The notes under the pieces: model-generated
Told to the model about the DNA's origin: nothing
What the model saw: only the letters and a program-made list of their open reading frames with translations
Databases searched by the model: none
DNA from: Pedobacter sp. W3I1
Lineage (GTDB): Bacteria; Bacteroidota; Bacteroidia; Sphingobacteriales; Sphingobacteriaceae
Direction: 5' to 3'
Length of the DNA stretch: 64,000 nt
Assembly: GCF_030816015.1 (NCBI RefSeq)
Contig: NZ_JAUSXN010000001.1
Location: forward strand, 2,976,001-3,040,000
In this document: positions 45,110 through 53,817 of the stretch, piece by piece
Position numbering within the stretch: position 1 is the stretch's first letter
How the letters are laid out: each line of letters starts with the position of its first letter
Translations under genes and position numbers: made by a program

Positions 45110-46149
45110 AAAGGTTCATTGGTCATTGGTTAATTTGTCCTGGATTATTAATACATTGGTTAATAGTTTATTGGTTCATGGTTGATAACCAGGTTGCTTA
45201 TAACGATCCTTAACCTTCTTAATTCCTTAATGGTCAGCTATAGGGTTAACTGTTTAAACTGCTTAATCGGTACCAAACGTCTACAATACTATCGCCGTTT
45301 AACCGCAGAGTACGCAGAGAAAATGGCACGGAGTACGCAGAGCTGGTTCATTAGGTAATTCCCCGTCATTTAATAAGGCAGCGCCACTTAGCCCGATTGG
45401 AGTGAGCATCCCGATAGTTCATCCTACCGTGTGGACACACTATTAAATCTAATTTGTTTTTGCCCCCTTGCCTAAGGCGATCGTCATGCTGTCCCGAAGC
45501 TTCGGGATTAGCATCTTTCCAGCTACTAAAAAGCATTTTTTTTCTAAAAATCATTAATTAAATGCAAACATTGATTTTTTCCGCTCTATGCCGCGGTGGC
45601 ATGGTACTTTGGAGCGCCAAAGTACCCAAAGCGCTCTGTCAATCCAGCAATGGGCCTTTTACATAATCCTACACGCATCAAAAAAACAGCGGCACTTCGT
45701 TTAATCAGGTATTGTGTGTTTTCTTCGGCCTGATTGAGCCCTTCGGGGTTTGTGTTCAATACTTATCAAAGTTTTAAATTAGCGTTTATGAACACAAAAC
45801 CACTGCGTTTTAGGTTTGGTACTACTATTTGTTCTTTCCTGCAACTGTTTTTTTGATTTTCCCAGGCCCTTGGGATTGACGGCGTTCTTCGGTTAAAACA
45901 AAGTGTTATTTGAGGAAGCTAGCAAAACGCCTAAAAAATTAACCTCAAAAAGATCTGTCCTCACGGTAGGATAGTTCTCGGGATAAAGGGGAAAGCGGGG
46001 GCAAACCTTGATCGTTGCAAATTGCGCTCCTGATCCATCAACTGATTTAATATCTGTAAATTGCCCTTCGACTCCGTTCAGGGTGACTGAATCTGGGTAA
46101 TCAGCAATAGACTCCACTGCCAACTACAGACTTAGGACTCCAGACTAAT
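45110..46149. repeat. 1-kb gene-free stretch packed with repeats
   Basis: The stretch begins with a degenerate heptad repeat (TTCATTGGTCATTGG, 45117-45185), then the CTTAATTCCTTAATG motif (45219), then a GCAGAGTACGCAGAG run (45304-45343). A perfect hairpin GGTACTTTGG-AGCG-CCAAAGTACC lies at 45603-45626. It ends with a GACTNNN heptad run (46123-46146). Frames on the minus strand at 45366-45554 and 45893-46123 look like repeat shadows rather than genes. Confidence 0.6.
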
Positions 46150-46869
46150 CTAAAAATATTTATCAAGCGTTAATCCATAAGTAAGGTTTAAATTTTCGCT
46201 GTTGGTAATATTCAGCTTGTTATAGTTAAATGTTGTTGTTAAACTGATCCATTTGCGAAGTTTTAATCCAAGGGTTGCAGATGAGCGGATAATGTAATCA
46301 CCCTTTCTGTTAAAAGAATTTTGTAAGAAGTGATTCCCGTCAATGGTAATCAGTTCTTTGATCATAAAATGATATTGTAACCTTAACGAATTTCTATAGG
46401 TGTGGTAACTATCACCTACAATTAAACTGCTCTGATCGAAAAGTACACCATTACTGATGTTAATGTATGCATTTTCTTTATCTAAAATGCTATAGGCAAT
46501 GCCACCACCGGCAAGCAGCTGGTTTTTAAGCTTTAAAGAATAGCTGGTATTGTAATTAATCAAGCCCCAATAATAAAAATGTGGCAAGGTTTTATACAGA
46601 TTAAAGTTAAGTGTGGTAGAAAAATCGTTGTTGGTTAAATTATTATTCTGTTTGCCGTAAAGCCATGCCGAACTGGAGTTTAAAACAAAACTTTTCTTTT
46701 TCAACCCAAAATTGAGTGCATTATTTAACAAATAGGCCCGATCATCATTTGTTCGGTTAATCGATCCGGTTGAAGTAAGCAGTACATGATAATGAGTACT
46801 GTCGGTATACTGTGCGAGTGATCTGGTATAAAATAGTAACAAAAAGAAGAAGGGTGCAAAAAACTTCAT
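46150..46869 (-). CDS. DUF481-like outer-membrane beta-barrel protein
   Basis: From ATG 46869 the product (239 residues) has a signal peptide (MKFFAPFFFLLLFYTRSLA) and then alternating hydrophobic beta-strands typical of DUF481/YdiY proteins, ending with an aromatic Phe as outer-membrane barrels do. Two more in-frame ATGs lie upstream (46875 and 46896). The family is loosely linked to salt or envelope stress. The 83-residue gene upstream on the same strand may be in the same transcript. Confidence 0.7.
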   Translation of the reverse strand: MKFFAPFFFLLLFYTRSLAQYTDSTHYHVLLTSTGSINRTNDDRAYLLNNALNFGLKKKSFVLNSSSAWLYGKQNNNLTNNDFSTTLNFNLYKTLPHFYYWGLINYNTSYSLKLKNQLLAGGGIAYSILDKENAYINISNGVLFDQSSLIVGDSYHTYRNSLRLQYHFMIKELITIDGNHFLQNSFNRKGDYIIRSSATLGLKLRKWISLTTTFNYNKLNITNSENLNLTYGLTLDKYF

Positions 46870-46911
46870 AAACATTTTAACATTGATCTTTATCAATATG
46901 TTTAGTCTGAT

Positions 46912-47163
46912 TTAATTCTGATCGTACCATTTCGGTACAGGAATATATTCATGGTTCCAAATCACCTCATCATTTTCATTTTTATAACCTGCAGATATCA
47001 GTTCGATCTGTGGCTCTTCCTGCACAATTTCTTTTTTAAACCGATAGGCATCGACCATTAAATAATGATAAAGTTTATCCTGATCAATTTTATTTTCAGT
47101 TAGCAAGATTAACGCGTTTTCGCCCGTTTTAAGGGTGTATATAAAGGTGCCTTTTATTCTCAT
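46912..47163 (-). CDS. Conserved hypothetical protein, 83 residues
   Basis: A soluble 83-residue protein starting MRIKGTFIYTLKTGENALILL, predicted mixed alpha/beta, ending in EYIPVPKWYDQN. It has no signal peptide, cysteine or known motif. It precedes the DUF481-like gene on the same strand. I do not recognise the family. Confidence 0.6.
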   Translation of the reverse strand: MRIKGTFIYTLKTGENALILLTENKIDQDKLYHYLMVDAYRFKKEIVQEEPQIELISAGYKNENDEVIWNHEYIPVPKWYDQN

Positions 47164-47281
47164 TTCTTTCGTTTAGGTTTTATACAAACTAAAATCGAAA
47201 TAAGTTTTATTCATCTTTAAACACTTCATCATTATTTCACAAAAAAGAGGCTGTCTTATAAATTGTAATTCGCATCGAATT

Positions 47282-47356
47282 TGCCATGTTGAGCCTGTCG
47301 AAACGCCTCGTAAGACATCTAAAATAGGTCCTTCGACAAGCTCAGGATGACAATTC
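47282..47356. repeat. Palindromic dispersed repeat (third copy of the GAGCTTGTCGAA type)
   Basis: TGCCATGTTGAGCCTGTCGAA at the left is mirrored by TTCGACAAGCTCAGGATGACA at the right, as at 35638 and 31321. It lies just beyond the end of the fucosidase gene and may act as its terminator. Confidence 0.6.
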
Positions 47357-47396
47357 TATATTTATGATATAGCTTCTTACAGATTGTATAGCTGGA

Positions 47397-48758
47397 TTAA
47401 TTTAACGTTAATTCAATTACCGGGATTTCAAAATCGGGCTTTTGCTTAGGTAGTTTTAATACTAATGTATTTCCCGTCGATTTTTCTGTATCGATCTGTA
47501 TTTCTGAATTATCGTGTAAAAACTGTGCGTACTTTGCTTTGTCTTTATATCCATCTAACGTAAGGTAACCCGTATTTGGATATTCGAACAAATGCACATA
47601 TAGTTTTTTAGTGTCGTTGTTATAGGTGAGTTTTGCTCCTTCGGGTGCTTTAAACCCTGCTGGTGCAAAAGTACAGTGGTAAATAGATTTCGAATTGGCA
47701 TGCATCCAAAGACTTAAACTATCTAAAGCTGTGACAGCACGGTTGTCGAATTCGCCGCGGGCGGTAGGACCAACGTTTAAGAGTAAATTACCGCCATTGG
47801 CTACAGATGTAATCAGTAAATCTAATAGTTTTCTGTTGCTTTTCCAGGTATTCTCATCACGGTGGTATCCCCAGGAACCCGAAAAGGTTTGGCAGGTTTC
47901 CCAAACTTTGCCACGGTATTTTTCCAGTTCTTTCGGACTAACCTGTTCTGGCGTTTCGAAATCTGTACCATCTTCATAATCATTAAGATCCAAACGGTTA
48001 TCTACAATGATTTGTGGCTGCAGTTTTCTAATCTGCTTAAGTAGTGCTACCGAACCCCAATCATCACGACCTTTACCATTTTTACCCGGGTAAGAGAAAT
48101 CTGCCCAAAGAATGTCGATTTTGCCGTACTTAGTAAGTAGCTCGGTTACCTGATCGTAAAGGTATTTGCGGTATTTGGCCATATCTCTGTTTTTATTCAA
48201 TACTGCATATTGATCTTCGTGGCCCTTATCTGGTCTTAAAGGGTGGTAAATATCTACGGGAAAATCTGGGTGGTGCCAATCAATCAGCGAATAATAAAAA
48301 CCTACTTTTATACCCTCTGCACGAAAAGCCTCAACAAATTCTTTAACCAAATCTCTTTTGGCTTGTGTATTGGTTGCTTTATAATCAGTGTATTTGCTAT
48401 CAAACAATGTAAATCCTTCATGGTGTTTGGTAGTTAACACGGCATATTTCATTCCTGCTGCTTTAGCTTCTTTCGCCCATTTTTTAGGGTTAAATAAATC
48501 AGGATTAAATTGATCGAAGTATTTCTGATAAGTTTCGTTGGTAATGTGTTCATTGCTTTTAACCCACTCGTGACGGGCTGGTAGTGCATACAGGCCCCAG
48601 TGGATAAACATGCCGAAGCGGGCATCCGTCCACCATTCCATTCTTTTGATCTTTTGAGCTGGAGTTTCATTGCCCAAACGTTTTTGAGCGAAATTAGGTA
48701 AGGTTAAGCTTAAGATGAATAAAGCTGTTAAGATTGTTTTTCTCATTTGTGGTTTCAC
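47397..48758 (-). CDS. Alpha-L-fucosidase, GH29
   Basis: The 453-residue enzyme has a signal peptide (about 1-24, cut after NFA) and the GH29 TIM barrel: WWTDARFGMFIHWGLYALPA (42-61), LTTKHHEGF (108-116) and the nucleophile Asp220 in IDILWADFSYPG. A C-terminal beta domain follows from about 360. It releases alpha-L-fucose from glycans in the periplasm or at the surface. It stands alone, without SusCD genes. MRKTIL, four codons downstream, is an alternative start. Confidence 0.92.
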   Translation of the reverse strand: MKPQMRKTILTALFILSLTLPNFAQKRLGNETPAQKIKRMEWWTDARFGMFIHWGLYALPARHEWVKSNEHITNETYQKYFDQFNPDLFNPKKWAKEAKAAGMKYAVLTTKHHEGFTLFDSKYTDYKATNTQAKRDLVKEFVEAFRAEGIKVGFYYSLIDWHHPDFPVDIYHPLRPDKGHEDQYAVLNKNRDMAKYRKYLYDQVTELLTKYGKIDILWADFSYPGKNGKGRDDWGSVALLKQIRKLQPQIIVDNRLDLNDYEDGTDFETPEQVSPKELEKYRGKVWETCQTFSGSWGYHRDENTWKSNRKLLDLLITSVANGGNLLLNVGPTARGEFDNRAVTALDSLSLWMHANSKSIYHCTFAPAGFKAPEGAKLTYNNDTKKLYVHLFEYPNTGYLTLDGYKDKAKYAQFLHDNSEIQIDTEKSTGNTLVLKLPKQKPDFEIPVIELTLN

Positions 48759-48934
48759 TTGGTTAGAATTTAAATAGCTAATTTACTGCGATATAGGCTT
48801 CGATAATAATGGGATATTAGCAAAATATTAAGTTAAATTGGTTTAAAATGTGAATGATGATCTCCGTCACGAAAACTTTGCAGGCAACAGGTTGTTTAGT
48901 AGGTATTATTGAAAACTTTGATTGATTAATCCAG

Positions 48935-49788
48935 ATGAAAACTCAAAAGACACCTGCTAAACAAAATAAACAACCGGGTATAGAAGCCAAAATGGATCCA
49001 AGGCCAGAAGTAATTAAAGCAAGTTATAAAGGTGCTGGAAAATTAATGGATAAGGTAGCGTTGATTACCGGTGGAGACAGCGGCATTGGGCGTTCGGTAG
49101 CGGTTCATTTTGCAAGGGAAGGTGTGCCGATGTAGCGATTGTTTATTTAGATGAAGATGTGGATGCAAAGGAAACCAAACAGCTGGTTGAAGCTGAAGGT
49201 AAAAATTGTTTGTTAATTAAAGGGGACGTTAAAAAGCCTGCATTTTGTAAAAAAGCAGTAGAAACCACAGTTAAAAAGTTTGGGAAGATCAATATTCTGG
49301 TAAACAATGCCGGAATACAGGTGCCTCAGAAAGATCCAAAGAAAATCGACGACAAACAGCTTGAAGATACTTTCCGTACCAATATATTTGGCTATTTCTA
49401 TTTTGCACACGAGGTACTTGAACATTTTCAGGCAGGCGATACCATTATCAATACCACCTCGGTAACGGCTTATCGCTCTTCGCCAAATCTGATCGATTAC
49501 TCTTCTACAAAGGGAGCCATCACTTCCTTTACACGTTCGCTCGCTACAAATTTAGCCAAAACGGGTATCCGTGTAAATGCGGTAGCACCTGGCCCTGTAT
49601 GGACACCGCTTATTGTATCTACATTCGATGAAAAAAAGATTAAATCTTTTGGATCAGAAACAGCGATGGAAAGGGCAGGGCAACCGTCAGAACTTGGACC
49701 ATCTTATGTGTTCCTGGCTTCGGATGATGCATCTTTCATAACCGGACAGGTAATACATGTAAATGGTGGTGAAGTGGTAAACGGTTAA
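48935..49788 (+). pseudogene. Short-chain dehydrogenase/reductase, frameshifted
   Basis: Frame 1 (48935-49135) ends shortly after the cofactor motif TGGDSGIGRSVAVHF. Frame 2 (readable from about 49127 to 49788) carries NNAG, the YSSTK catalytic Tyr-Lys pair and the C-terminal FLASDDASFITGQVIHVNGG. At 49122-49126 the text reads GGTGTGCCGATG where GGTGCCGATG is expected, a 2-nt insertion. Removing GT gives a 283-residue SDR of the YhdF/YghA type, with the usual lysine- and proline-rich N-terminal extension. Such enzymes are NAD(P)-dependent and often stress-induced; the substrate is unknown. Confidence 0.88.
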
Positions 49789-49822
49789 TTTCGCTACCTT
49801 TAATCATCATTAAACCATTTCC

Positions 49823-50647
49823 ATGGCATCAGATCCACCTAAAGATTGGCGTTTTAAACTGCACGAAGTCATTTACGAATCGAATACGCCTGCAGGTAAA
49901 GCTTTTGATGTGGGTTTATTGATTGCCATTTTTTCGAGTATTATTGTGGTGATGCTGGATAGCGTTATCAGTATTCATCAGCATTATGGCAAGCTGTTTA
50001 ATATCATGGAGTGGATTTTTGCCGCGCTTTTTACCCTTGAATACATTTTAAGACTGGTGAGTATCAGAAAACCCATCAGTTATGTAATTAGTCCTCTAGG
50101 AATTATCGATCTGGTTGCACTGTTACCATCTTATTTAAGCATATTTTTTATTGGCGCGCAATCTTTATTGGTTTTTAGGGCATTGAGGTTGCTTCGTGTT
50201 TTCAGGATATTTAAACTCGGACATTTTTTAACAGAGATTAACTTTTTGACCCAGGCATTAAAAAATAGTGTCCGTAAAATCAGTATCTTTCTGTTAACGG
50301 TTTTAACCATCACTGTTATTCTCGGTTCTATTATGTATCTGGTAGAAAAGCGGGAAAATGGTTTTTCAAATATCCCTGAAAGTATTTATTGGGCCATAGT
50401 TACGATAACAACAGTGGGTTATGGCGATATTTCACCCATTACACCGTTGGGTAAATTTGTAGCCTCTGTGGTGATGTTAATTGGTTATGCCATAATTGCT
50501 GTGCCTACAGGAATCATTACCCACGATATTGCTGTTGCTGCCAGACAGAAAAAAGAATTACCCGAATCGTGCCCAAGTTGTAGTAGAGAAGGGCATGATA
50601 GTGATGCCCTGTTTTGCAAATATTGCGGATCATCTTTGTTTAAATAA
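49823..50647 (+). CDS. Voltage-gated potassium channel with C-terminal zinc ribbon
   Basis: The 274-residue protein has six membrane segments: S1-S3 (about 28-110), an S4 with regularly spaced arginines (FRALRLLRVFRIFKL, 118-132), S5, a pore with selectivity filter TVGYGD (197-202), and S6 (about 212-235). The cytoplasmic tail ends in a zinc ribbon with C250, C253, C265 and C268. The channel would conduct K+ across the inner membrane. The zinc ribbon replaces the usual RCK or cyclic-nucleotide domain. A hairpin follows the stop (50652-50675). Confidence 0.88.
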   Translation: MASDPPKDWRFKLHEVIYESNTPAGKAFDVGLLIAIFSSIIVVMLDSVISIHQHYGKLFNIMEWIFAALFTLEYILRLVSIRKPISYVISPLGIIDLVALLPSYLSIFFIGAQSLLVFRALRLLRVFRIFKLGHFLTEINFLTQALKNSVRKISIFLLTVLTITVILGSIMYLVEKRENGFSNIPESIYWAIVTITTVGYGDISPITPLGKFVASVVMLIGYAIIAVPTGIITHDIAVAARQKKELPESCPSCSREGHDSDALFCKYCGSSLFK

Positions 50648-50651
50648 AAAA

Positions 50652-50675
50652 TGCCAGACAATTGCTTATCTGGCA
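50652..50675. terminator. Terminator hairpin after the channel gene
   Basis: TGCCAGA (50652-50658) pairs with TCTGGCA (50669-50675). It lies between two convergent genes; the T-run is weak (CCCTTTAT). Confidence 0.45.
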
Positions 50676-50703
50676 CCCTTTATACGGAAATGAAATGATT
50701 GGC

Positions 50704-51015
50704 TTATAACATTTCACTGTCTTCCTCGTCATAAGCATTTGGATCTTTATCCAGTTCTTCTATATCCGATTCATTATAGTCATTCGTTTCTGCTTCATCA
50801 TCATCTTCTTCTTCGTCTTCCGGACCTTCTATTTCTTCATTTAATTGTGTGCCTTCGCCATCAGCAAATGGCACTTCATCCACTGTATATTCATCATCTT
50901 CAGATGGCTCAGGAGTAGCATGACCATCGGCTGCATTTCCCACCGAACGGTCGACCTGAAACTGTTCGATATTTTGAATTTCTTCTTCTGGTTGATTGTT
51001 TTCTAGATTTTCCAT
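50704..51015 (-). CDS. Highly acidic, disordered protein
   Basis: The 103-residue product, starting MENLENNQPEEE, is about 40% Asp and Glu, has a run of D/E near residues 66-76 and only a handful of basic residues. It is predicted disordered with no domain. Such proteins occur in Bacteroidota, but I know no function. It converges with the potassium channel gene. The clean start and uniform composition support a real gene. Confidence 0.6.
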   Translation of the reverse strand: MENLENNQPEEEIQNIEQFQVDRSVGNAADGHATPEPSEDDEYTVDEVPFADGEGTQLNEEIEGPEDEEEDDDEAETNDYNESDIEELDKDPNAYDEEDSEML

Positions 51016-51182
51016 AATATAAACGTTTTCATATAAAACAGGTTGAAAACAGATTAGGTTTAGAAAAAATGTAAATTGTTAAGCCCTGTAAGTTGTAAGT
51101 TTTAGGGCAGCTAATCTATTTTGCCTAAACTTTTTAGGCGTTAACAAGGTTTATTAATATAATTTACCTTAACTAATTTACA

Positions 51183-51866
51183 ATGAAAAACCATTTCAAT
51201 ACCAGGAAAATAGCTGTAGTGGGAATGATCATTTCAGTTACTTCATTTAATGCAATTGCAAAAGCAGATTGGCATTATACAAAATCATTTGATTATATTC
51301 ATCAACAAGATAGTTTAACAACTGCACAATTTTTGCAACAGGCGGCTATTGCCGGAATGAAAGAGGTATTGACAGGGAAACTTGCGGCGGAGAAAGCAAC
51401 AGATAAAAAGATAAAGGCATTTGGCCAGATGATGGTTGAAGATCATACCAAGGCCAACGAAGAATTGAGGACATTGGCGAAACTTAAGAAAGTAAATTTG
51501 CCAATGAGCAGGCCAGAAGGTGAACTACGACCAGATGGCAGGGTAGATTCATCACCTGAAAATCTGAAAGATACCTCTCGAAGCAAAAATGCCGAAGGCG
51601 AGGCCGGCAATACTGGTCAAGTAAAAAAAACTGGTAGTAATGCCAATGAAATTGATGTTACCAGTGCGGTCAATAATTTGAATAATTTAAGCGGGGCTTC
51701 ATTTGATAAAGCTTATGTTGAGATGATGCTTGCCGATCATCAAAATGCGGTTGCATTATTTGAAAAAGCGGCGCAGTCTACTGATCGTGCGGTTAAAGCA
51801 TATGCCAGTAAATATTTGCCTGTATTAAAGAAACACTTAAAGCAGGCTAATGCATTAGCTAAATAA
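51183..51866 (+). CDS. DUF4142 protein with a disordered insertion
   Basis: The 227-residue protein has an N-terminal signal-like segment (about 1-28), the first DUF4142 helix pair (AAIAGMKEVLTGKLAAEKATDKKIKAFGQMMVEDH, about 54-88), then a hydrophilic insertion of about 60 residues (about 107-162, rich in Gly, Asn, Ser) and the second half with FDKAYVEMMLADHQNAVALFEKA. The insertion splits the four-helix domain. No lipobox is visible, unlike the paralogue at 25175. Periplasmic location is likely; function unknown. Confidence 0.8.
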   Translation: MKNHFNTRKIAVVGMIISVTSFNAIAKADWHYTKSFDYIHQQDSLTTAQFLQQAAIAGMKEVLTGKLAAEKATDKKIKAFGQMMVEDHTKANEELRTLAKLKKVNLPMSRPEGELRPDGRVDSSPENLKDTSRSKNAEGEAGNTGQVKKTGSNANEIDVTSAVNNLNNLSGASFDKAYVEMMLADHQNAVALFEKAAQSTDRAVKAYASKYLPVLKKHLKQANALAK

Positions 51867-52009
51867 TGTATAATTATTCAGCATTGTAATCTTGCTTTTA
51901 TATTCATCTAAATCGATTTATATTGGTTTCGTAAGTTTAAATAATTAATATATTTGTTTAAACCCAGCCAAATATATGTCTTTAATTAAAGCATTTTTCA
52001 GATGCAGAA

Positions 52010-53752
52010 TTGTTCGTCCTCTCACAACAAAAAAGTGAAGCCCCATATGCAGAAATTTATAGTAAACGCTGTAGCTTTTATTTGCATTTACTGACGATAT
52101 CAACTCAGAAAATTTTGATCTGTTTTGCAGTGCTTAGCTGCATGTCCTTAATGGCTTATAGTCAGCGCAAAGATGGACATCATGCAGATATTGTAATTTA
52201 TGGCGGAACATCAGCTGGAGTAATTGCTGCGGTACAAGCTACTAAAATGGGCAAAAGTGTGATTGTAATTTCGCCGGATGTCCATTTGGGCGGTTTATCT
52301 GCTTCGGGCCTTGGCTTTACCGATACGGGCGATAAATCCGTAATTGGTGGTTTAGCCAGAACATTTTATCAACGGGTTTATCAGCACTACCAACAGGCCA
52401 ATGCCTGGAATTGGCAGAAAAAAGAAGAATACGGTAACAAAGGACAGGGTACGCCTGCTATTGATGGAAAAGACCGGACCATGTGGATTTTCGAACCTCA
52501 TGTTGCGGAGCAGATTATGGAAGATTTTGTTAAGGAAAACAAATTAACCGTATATCGTGATGAGGGGTTAGCGCGAGAGGCAGGAGTGGAGATGAAGGAT
52601 GGTAAAATAATCAGTATTAAAACTTTATCTGGAAAGATATTCAGAGCCAAAATGTTTATCGATGCCACCTACGAAGGGGATCTGATGGCTGCAGCAAAGG
52701 TGAATTATCATGTAGGGCGAGAAGCAAATGCGGTTTATCAGGAACAATGGAACGGTGTACAGGCCATGGTTTTTCAGCATTCACATTATTTTAAAAACAA
52801 CATCGATCCCTATAAAAAACCTGGCGATAAAACGAGCGGTTTGTTGGCCGGTATTTCTAATGATCAACCTGGGCCAAACGGAACGGCAGACCATAAACTT
52901 CAGGCATATTGCTACCGGATGTGCCTTACCGATCGGCCGGAAAACAGAATCGAATTTCCAAAACCAGACCGCTACAATCCAATGGATTACGAATTACTTT
53001 TAAGGGTGTTTAATGCGGGTTGGAACGAACTTTTTAATAAATACGATCCCATTCCTAACCATAAAACAGATACCAATAACCATGGGCCATTTAGCACCGA
53101 TTTTATTGGGATGAACTACGATTATCCGGAAGCCACCTATGCAAAGCGGAAAGAGATAATTAAGGCCCATGAAAATTATCAAAAAGGATTAATGTACTTT
53201 ATGGCGAACGACCCCAGGATGCCGAAAGATATTCAACAGCAGGTTAAAAAATGGGGATTGGCGAAAGACGAATTTAAAGATAACGGAAACTGGCCTTATC
53301 AGATTTATGTCCGTGAGGCCAGGAGAATGGTCGGCGATTTCGTAATGACCGAGCATGAAGTGCTTGGCAAAAAAGAAGTACCCAATCCAATTGGGATGGG
53401 TTCTTACGCGTTAGATTCTCATAATGTTCAACGCTACGTTACGCCAGCGGGTTATGTGCAGAATGAAGGCGATATTGGTGTTAAAGCGCCAAAACCATAT
53501 GGCATTTCTTATCAGGCCATCGTACCCAAGAGAACCGAATGTAAAAATTTATTGGTGCCGGTCTGTTTGTCATCGTCGCATATTGCCTATGGCTCTGTGC
53601 GGATGGAACCCGTATTCATGATCTTGGCCGAATCGGCGGCCACTGCTGCATCTTTAGCTATCGATCACAAAATCAATATTCAGGATGTAAAATACAATCA
53701 ATTAAAAAACTTATTGTTAAATCAAAAACAGTGTTTAACTTTAACTCACTAA
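52010..53752 (+). CDS. Secreted FAD-dependent oxidoreductase
   Basis: The product has the FAD motif IVIYGGTSAGVIAAVQATKMGKSV about 20 residues after a signal-like hydrophobic stretch (about 31-50), then HLGGLSASGLGFTD and a C-terminal VCLSSSHIAYGSVRMEPVFMILAESAA segment, which is the FAD_oxidored (PF12831) pattern. Members of this group often sit in polysaccharide loci and some are called xanthan-lyase-like. ATG 52010 gives 580 residues, with about 30 residues before the signal; the true start may be later. It is 65 nt from the GH97 gene. Confidence 0.8.
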   Translation: MFVLSQQKSEAPYAEIYSKRCSFYLHLLTISTQKILICFAVLSCMSLMAYSQRKDGHHADIVIYGGTSAGVIAAVQATKMGKSVIVISPDVHLGGLSASGLGFTDTGDKSVIGGLARTFYQRVYQHYQQANAWNWQKKEEYGNKGQGTPAIDGKDRTMWIFEPHVAEQIMEDFVKENKLTVYRDEGLAREAGVEMKDGKIISIKTLSGKIFRAKMFIDATYEGDLMAAAKVNYHVGREANAVYQEQWNGVQAMVFQHSHYFKNNIDPYKKPGDKTSGLLAGISNDQPGPNGTADHKLQAYCYRMCLTDRPENRIEFPKPDRYNPMDYELLLRVFNAGWNELFNKYDPIPNHKTDTNNHGPFSTDFIGMNYDYPEATYAKRKEIIKAHENYQKGLMYFMANDPRMPKDIQQQVKKWGLAKDEFKDNGNWPYQIYVREARRMVGDFVMTEHEVLGKKEVPNPIGMGSYALDSHNVQRYVTPAGYVQNEGDIGVKAPKPYGISYQAIVPKRTECKNLLVPVCLSSSHIAYGSVRMEPVFMILAESAATAASLAIDHKINIQDVKYNQLKNLLLNQKQCLTLTH

Positions 53753-53817
53753 AACGATTTATTAAAATCATTTAAAGCACACAAAACCAAATTTCTCAGA
53801 ACGAAACCTGATCAAAC

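Noticed and set aside
45366..45554. 62-codon minus-strand frame
   Set aside because: It lies entirely in repeat-rich DNA; the product is a low-complexity reading of TCCCGAAGCTTCGGGA-type palindromes with no family resemblance.
45893..46123. 76-codon minus-strand frame
   Set aside because: It is made of repeat fragments (GACTCC heptads, CCCTTCGACTCCGTTC) and has no protein-like pattern.
48238..48670. Plus- and minus-strand frames inside the fucosidase gene
   Set aside because: They are out-of-frame readings of the GH29 coding sequence without independent support.
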